Assembly (NCBI GenBank): GCA_039198585.1
Contig: JBCCTJ010000018.1
Location: forward strand, 1-19,284
Direction: 5' to 3'
DNA: 19,284 nt
Source: JBCCTJ01 sp039198585
Lineage (GTDB): Bacteria; Bacteroidota; Bacteroidia; Cytophagales; Amoebophilaceae
A model generated the notes under the pieces. The model saw nothing but the letters and a program-made list of their open reading frames with translations, was not told the DNA's origin and made no database searches. The translations under genes and the position numbers were made by a program. The first letter of the stretch is position 1. Every line of letters begins with the position of its first letter. This document shows, in pieces, positions 15,051 through 19,284 of this stretch.

Positions 15051-16841
15051 CTATTGGAAATAATTACGGATGACGTCTGCTTTATGGCTCCCCACTTGCT
15101 CAATAAGTGCTTGTTTACTTGCTTTCTTGATATTTTGCACAGATCCAAAATGCTGTAGCAACTTCTCTAATGTTACAGGGCCAATCCCTGGAATAAGCAT
15201 TAACTCACTTTCGATACTCTGCTTATTCCTTATTTGTCTATGAAAAGAGATAGCAAAGCGATGAGCCTCATCACGAATTTTCTGTAAAAGTTGCAGAGAG
15301 CTTGACTTTTTATTGATATAGATGGGATATTCCTCGTCTGGCTTGTAAAGTATTTCTAGTTTTTTGGCAATAGCAATGATTGCTACTTGATGGTATATCC
15401 CCACTTCTTGCAGTGCCGCTACTGCAGCTCCTAGCTGACCTTTTCCTCCATCTATCAGAATCAGGTCTGGTAGAGCAGCATGCTCTTCTACTTGTCGCTG
15501 ATAGTGTCGCTTCACAATTTCTTTCATAGAAGCAAAATCATCAGGACCTACTACACTTTTGACATGAAAATGACGATACAAACGCTTAGCTGGTTTGCCT
15601 TGCTTGAAGCATACCATTGCTGCCACTGGACTTGTTCCTTGTAGGTTAGAATTATCAAAGCACTCTATATGCATAGGTACTTCTTGTAAGTTCAAATCTT
15701 GCTGGAGTAGCATGAGTATAGACTTGCGTGGCTTAGCTTCTTGGGTCTTTTTATTGAGGAGCTCTTTTTGGAAGAAAAAGACATTTTTCATAGCTAGATC
15801 TACCAATTTTCGCTTGTCGCCTATTTCGGGTATAGTAAGTGTAACACCCTTAGGAAGTGGCGAAAAGCATAAGTTACTTAGAACAGTAGTAGCCTGACTT
15901 TGGGCTCTATCTCGAAAATGGCATAAGGCTAAAGCGATTATCTCTTCCGCTGATTCGCTCAATTTTTTTTGAATATGGCTTGTTTCAGCAAAAACTATGC
16001 TTCCCTGCTGCAAGTAGAAATAATGCACAAAAGCTGCTAGCTCTTGCTCTGTAATAACGATGACATCAGCATCTCCCAGCGTGGGATGCACAATGAGTGA
16101 TTTAGCTTCGTAGTTTTCTACGGCCATCATTTTCTCCTTGTATTTTTGGGCTACTATATAATTTCTTTTTTTAGCAGCCTCTTTCGCAGCAGTCATCAGT
16201 GCTTTTTTAACAGGCTGGAAATGACCTTTGAGTAGGTTACAGATATGATTAATATAAATTTGATAATCATCAGCTGATTGTTTGCCTTCACAAGGTCCCA
16301 AGCAATTACCAATATGGTACTCTAAGCAAACTTTAAATTTTTTTTTGGCAATATTGTCAGCTGAGAGATGATATTTACACGTTCTCAGTGGATAAAGCTC
16401 TTTAATTAAGCTCCTAATCTGATCAAGATGTGTACTGCTTGTAAAAGGGCCAAAATAAACACCTGGTATACTATTGCGCTGACGTATCATCAGCAACCTT
16501 GGAAATGGTTCCTGTGTTACACACAAATAGGGATAGTTTTTGCTGTCCTTGAGTAAAATATTATAGCGAGGCTGGTATTGTTTAATCAAGTTATTTTCTA
16601 AAAGCAATGCTTCGTACTCACTATTCACAAGAATCAAGCTGATTTGTTTAATTTTTTCCACCATCTTGCGTGTCTTAATAGCAATATGGTGATGCTGTTT
16701 GAAGTAGCTGCTTACTCTTTTTTTAAGATTTTTAGCCTTACCAACATATATCAGTTTTTTTTCACTATCATAAAAATGGTAGACACCAGGATCAGTGGGT
16801 AGTAGATTGACTTGCTGAGGAGTGTAGTATGTTTTATCCAT
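15051..16841 (-). CDS. uvrC: Excinuclease ABC subunit C
   Basis: Makes both incisions around bulky DNA lesions after UvrA/UvrB loading in nucleotide excision repair. The 596 residues fit the family. The N-terminal GIY-YIG nuclease domain (3' cut) shows GVY at 19-21 and IYVGKAKNLKKRV from 31. A cysteine group (RTCKYHL ... VCLEYHIGNCLGPCEG) follows, the place where UvrC is reported to hold an iron-sulfur cluster. The UvrB-interacting UVR segment is around AAKEAAKKRNYIVAQKYKEK. The RNase H-like domain (5' cut) carries ECFDNSN and LILIDGGKGQL with the catalytic aspartates. Tandem helix-hairpin-helix motifs end the protein (LIPGIGPVTLEKLLQHFG). An upstream TTG at 16856 is in frame, but the ATG at 16841 better fits the family's start. 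The gene is convergent with J gene C, with a 47-base gap holding a weak TAGCT-TCTT-AGCTA hairpin (15040-15053). Confidence 0.97.
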   Translation of the reverse strand: MDKTYYTPQQVNLLPTDPGVYHFYDSEKKLIYVGKAKNLKKRVSSYFKQHHHIAIKTRKMVEKIKQISLILVNSEYEALLLENNLIKQYQPRYNILLKDSKNYPYLCVTQEPFPRLLMIRQRNSIPGVYFGPFTSSTHLDQIRSLIKELYPLRTCKYHLSADNIAKKKFKVCLEYHIGNCLGPCEGKQSADDYQIYINHICNLLKGHFQPVKKALMTAAKEAAKKRNYIVAQKYKEKMMAVENYEAKSLIVHPTLGDADVIVITEQELAAFVHYFYLQQGSIVFAETSHIQKKLSESAEEIIALALCHFRDRAQSQATTVLSNLCFSPLPKGVTLTIPEIGDKRKLVDLAMKNVFFFQKELLNKKTQEAKPRKSILMLLQQDLNLQEVPMHIECFDNSNLQGTSPVAAMVCFKQGKPAKRLYRHFHVKSVVGPDDFASMKEIVKRHYQRQVEEHAALPDLILIDGGKGQLGAAVAALQEVGIYHQVAIIAIAKKLEILYKPDEEYPIYINKKSSSLQLLQKIRDEAHRFAISFHRQIRNKQSIESELMLIPGIGPVTLEKLLQHFGSVQNIKKASKQALIEQVGSHKADVIRNYFQ

Positions 16842-17054
16842 ACACAAATAAAACAATTTTCCTGGAGATTATCCTATCTATTTTTTAATACAAAATAACA
16901 TTGATCTCAGCATGAGAATAGCTATGCTAAATAGAAAAGCCAATGCTTCCCTTGCCGAAGAATCAAGAGATGGAAGAATAAATGACTTGGTAGAAGAAAT
17001 TTAATTAGGAACTTCTCAATTATATGGATAGCACCTCATTGGTTTCTCTTATTA

Positions 17055-17909
17055 CTATTTACTTTTTTTACTCCACTGGTGAATAGCCTCTAATCGATTG
17101 CTCAAATGTGGATGTGTCATGAACAGCTCACTCCACCAAGTAGCAAAACCACGATCAGATAAAGCATTTTTTCTGTATTCTTGTAGGTCGATTCCTTGGA
17201 AGAGATGCTTGCCAGCAGCTAGTAACAACATGCCTTTTTCGGCTCCTTCTGGGGCTAGATATTGCCCAATCGCATCACAGCTATATTCTCGTGCTCGTGA
17301 ATAAGCTGAGTAGAGAATAGGGATAGTAAATAAGAGCATGTTTTTCTTCATAGAAACATGGTTGAGCTTGATATGTGCCAACTCATGTCCTATAATAAAT
17401 GCTAAGACCGATTCATCTTTTTTAGCAACTGCTACTAGATCAGAATAGAGTACCACATAGTTACCACGCAAATAGCGGAAAGCCAATGCCTGTAAAATAC
17501 CATTTCCATTGAGTATATAGCCAGTAGGTGGGGTAGTCATTCCAAGTGCTTCTGATTGTTTTTGAATCATTGCATGAACAGTAGGAAATTGCTTCGCTGT
17601 TACTTTAATAGAGTTTCCTCTTACCATCCCCATCAGTAGAGTCTGAACGAGTTTAACAAACAAATAAGGTATTAAAACAGATAGAATAATACAACAAATC
17701 AAGTAAAAAAAAGGTTTTGATAGGTTTGCTGCTGTGACTACTCCCAATAGTATACTAGTCCATGAAAGAAGAAAAAATATAGATATTATAAGCCCAATGG
17801 CAAACAATATCCCAAAATAAAACCGTTCTTTTGGATTTATTCTTTGTCTGATTATACTCGATATGTTTTGCTTATTTGTTGTTGTGGACTGATGATTTGT
17901 CTTTTTCAT
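17055..17909 (-). CDS. M48-family membrane zinc metalloprotease (HtpX/Ste24-like)
   Basis: A 284-residue protease of the M48 family, which degrades or processes membrane and envelope proteins. Two or three hydrophobic helices lie in the first half (about 32-58 and 66-95), and a further one follows the catalytic site (about 188-200). The zinc-binding motif HELAH is at 175-179, with E176 as catalytic base, and the third ligand is E208 in REYSCD. The sequence TPPTGYILNGNGILQALAF before the active site is typical of the family. I prefer the ATG at 17909 (MKKTNHQ) over an upstream in-frame TTG at 17969, which would add an unlikely 20-residue extension. It lies in the same direction as uvrC, about 213 bases away, and is divergent from the comF-like gene. 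HtpX is often tied to envelope stress, but no regulatory site is evident here. Confidence 0.9.
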   Translation of the reverse strand: MKKTNHQSTTTNKQNISSIIRQRINPKERFYFGILFAIGLIISIFFLLSWTSILLGVVTAANLSKPFFYLICCIILSVLIPYLFVKLVQTLLMGMVRGNSIKVTAKQFPTVHAMIQKQSEALGMTTPPTGYILNGNGILQALAFRYLRGNYVVLYSDLVAVAKKDESVLAFIIGHELAHIKLNHVSMKKNMLLFTIPILYSAYSRAREYSCDAIGQYLAPEGAEKGMLLLAAGKHLFQGIDLQEYRKNALSDRGFATWWSELFMTHPHLSNRLEAIHQWSKKSK

Positions 17910-18104
17910 TAAGATAAGGTTAAGATAATAAATTGCATATTTTTCTTTTATTAAAACACAATAATACAATAATTTTTATTTATCTCCAACTGAAATGGAC
18001 ATATAGAAAAATGGTATAGCAACGTGAGTAGTCAAAAAATCATCAATAAAATGACCCTATGTTAAACACTTATGTTGTATCTTGTCGGCAACTAATCATT
18101 ATGC

Positions 18105-18797
18105 ATGCTCAAAAAAATTTTTGACTCTATTATCAGATTGATATTTCCATCACTTTGTTTAAGCTGTGATGAAGTGCTGTATCAAGTAGAGCCTTACTTA
18201 TGTACATCATGCTGGGGGATATTACCAGAGTTACCTACTAATCACTTAAGTATTGAGTCAATTAAAGAAAAGTTTTGGGGGCAAATACCTATTCGCTATG
18301 TCAGTGCATTATACTACTTCACCAACAACTCCCCTGTACAGAAGCTACTCCATAAAATTAAATATGATTGCAAATCGGAAGCTGCCTTCTATTTAGGTAA
18401 ATATTATGGTAAAAGGCTAGCTATGGGAAGCAGGCTACTTGGTATTGATTTACTGATGCCTATACCACTACACAGCAAAAGATTAGTAGAGCGCGGTTTT
18501 AATCAAAGTGAAGCTTTTGCAAAAGGAATTGGAATAATTATGCAAACGCCTGTAGATACTACTACTTTAACGCGTAGAAGAAATACTGCTACGCAGACAG
18601 ACAAAACACGGGAAGAGCGCCTTGCTAATGTCCAAGGTGCTTTTGGTATTACATCTGCAGATAATATAGAGGGGAAGCATATTCTACTCGTAGATGACCT
18701 GATCACAACGGGCGCTACAATCACGGCAGCTAGCGAGCCACTAATAGCGGCAGGCGCTGCCTCTATTAGTGCTATTGCTATGGCGGTAGCTTTCTGA
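18105..18797 (+). CDS. comF: ComF-family phosphoribosyltransferase-like protein
   Basis: A 230-residue protein of the ComF family. The N-terminal zinc ribbon is CLSC (18-21) and CTSC (33-36). The C-terminal phosphoribosyltransferase fold has the PRPP-binding loop VDDLITTGAT at 196-205, preceded by the conserved LMPIPLHSKRLVERGFNQSE and the RRRNTATQTDKTREERLANVQGAF stretch. ComF supports DNA uptake in naturally competent bacteria, where it works with the helicase ComFA and PriA, but the family is widespread in non-competent bacteria with unclear roles. No other competence gene is seen here. The ATG at 18105 is chosen because the overlapping ATG at 18101 is in a frame closed after five codons. 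grpE follows after 77 bases on the same strand. Confidence 0.9.
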   Translation: MLKKIFDSIIRLIFPSLCLSCDEVLYQVEPYLCTSCWGILPELPTNHLSIESIKEKFWGQIPIRYVSALYYFTNNSPVQKLLHKIKYDCKSEAAFYLGKYYGKRLAMGSRLLGIDLLMPIPLHSKRLVERGFNQSEAFAKGIGIIMQTPVDTTTLTRRRNTATQTDKTREERLANVQGAFGITSADNIEGKHILLVDDLITTGATITAASEPLIAAGAASISAIAMAVAF

Positions 18798-18829
18798 TCA
18801 TTCATGTCAAAATGGCATGTATCGATAGA

Positions 18830-18845
18830 TGGCAAACTATTTGTT
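18830..18845 (+). promoter_or_regulatory. Weak sigma-54-like -24/-12 site before grpE
   Basis: TGGCAAACTATTTGTT has the -24 GG and the -12 G with the correct spacing, but the -12 C is T. It is 30 bases before the grpE start, giving a plausible leader of about 20 bases. A single imperfect match is weak evidence. Confidence 0.2.
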
Positions 18846-18874
18846 TACTGTATAACTGATACAAATAATTCATT

Positions 18875-19284
18875 ATGGATAAGAAAGAAGAACATCAAGT
18901 AGCAAGTAAAGAAAAAAGCCAACAAGTGAGTGAGCAAGAAGTAATAATTCCAAAGGAAAATGGTGAAGCAGAAGCAGCGAGAGAGCAGCTTATTCGGTTA
19001 CAAGCTGACTTTGATAACTACAAGAAAAGAATGATCAAAAAGGAAGCAGAGTTTTTATTACGAGCTAATGAACGACTTTTGGGCAATATTCTTCCTATAG
19101 TCAATGACCTGGCAAGAGCTTTGGAGGCTAAAGGGATAAAAGATAGTGATCATAACACCTTGAAAGGAGTCAAGATGATCCATGATAAATTATTGCAGAT
19201 GCTAGCTAAAGAGGAAGTTGAGCCTATCCAAGCTCAAGAAGGAGATGTTATTGATAATGAAGAGTTTGTAGAAGCTATCAGTGC
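18875..19284 (+). CDS. grpE: GrpE nucleotide-exchange factor, 3' end cut by the window
   Basis: GrpE releases ADP from DnaK so that the Hsp70 cycle can continue. The frame opens at the ATG at 18875 and runs off the right edge after 136 complete codons. A charged, disordered N-terminus (about residues 1-35, rich in E, K, Q) leads into the long dimerising helix with the hallmark LQADFDNYKKRMIKKEAE from residue 42, then NILPIVNDLARALEA and LKGVKMIHDKLLQMLAKEEVEPI. The C-terminal beta domain is only beginning at the edge. grpE is often followed by dnaJ, which would lie outside this window. Its presence close to three J-domain genes shows an active Hsp70 system in the cell but does not prove a functional link. 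Confidence 0.95.
   Translation, partial: MDKKEEHQVASKEKSQQVSEQEVIIPKENGEAEAAREQLIRLQADFDNYKKRMIKKEAEFLLRANERLLGNILPIVNDLARALEAKGIKDSDHNTLKGVKMIHDKLLQMLAKEEVEPIQAQEGDVIDNEEFVEAIS

Noticed and set aside
16912..17004. 30-codon frame between uvrC and the M48 gene
   Set aside because: Too short and unlike any family I recognise; no promoter box. It could be a small peptide, but nothing supports that.
1..19284. tRNA, rRNA or insertion-sequence genes
   Set aside because: I saw no T-loop consensus, rRNA-like segment, transposase motif or flanking target duplications in any gap; a covariance scan would be needed to exclude degenerate RNAs.

Overview
This 19.3-kb, AT-rich window looks like the chromosome of a bacterium of the phylum Bacteroidota, most plausibly a host-associated, reduced-genome lineage such as Amoebophilus/Cardinium. 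The signs are a Bacteroidota-type sigma-70 -7 element (TAnnTTTG) ahead of several genes, few Shine-Dalgarno sequences, a mix of core housekeeping genes with large lineage-specific envelope proteins, loose gene spacing, and two tandem paralogue families that each contain one freshly broken member. The taxonomic call is inference from gene content and style, not from a marker gene.

Layout. 1-1423: a possible upstream remnant, then a secreted or anchored protein of unknown function with propeller-like character (+). 1424-1928: a gene-poor convergent gap with inverted repeats. 1929-3845: a HEAT-repeat protein with hydrophobic segments at both ends (-). 4030-5939: an MFS transporter and thymidine kinase tdk (+), with a 10-bp hairpin ahead of the transporter. 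5947-7329: sigma-54 factor rpoN (-), convergent with tdk. 7473-11109: two tandem paralogous membrane proteins (+); the first carries a perfect 32-bp palindrome in its signal-peptide codons, and the second is split by a one-base frameshift at a TTTTCCC run. 11450-15003: three tandem J-domain (DnaJ-like) genes (+) that share a so far unnamed C-terminal module and a C-terminal membrane anchor; the third is interrupted by one in-frame TAG. 15051-17909: uvrC and an M48 metalloprotease (-). 18105-19284: a comF-family phosphoribosyltransferase and the start of grpE (+).

How they fit together. Core functions are nucleotide salvage (tdk), excision repair (uvrC), envelope proteolysis (M48), transcription (rpoN) and Hsp70 nucleotide exchange (grpE). 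The most unusual block is the J-domain trio. Each has an N-terminal hydrophobic leader, a J domain with an intact HPD tripeptide, a variable spacer (in the first gene a four-unit Q/N-rich tandem repeat), a conserved IPxxxNxxLDEAIxxMW ... LYQET ... DPxxFWxxINEELDK module and a terminal transmembrane helix with a basic tail. Which Hsp70 they serve, and on which side of the membrane, is open.

The two broken paralogues can each be restored by one base change, so they are either very young pseudogenes or assembly errors, and this is worth checking against reads.
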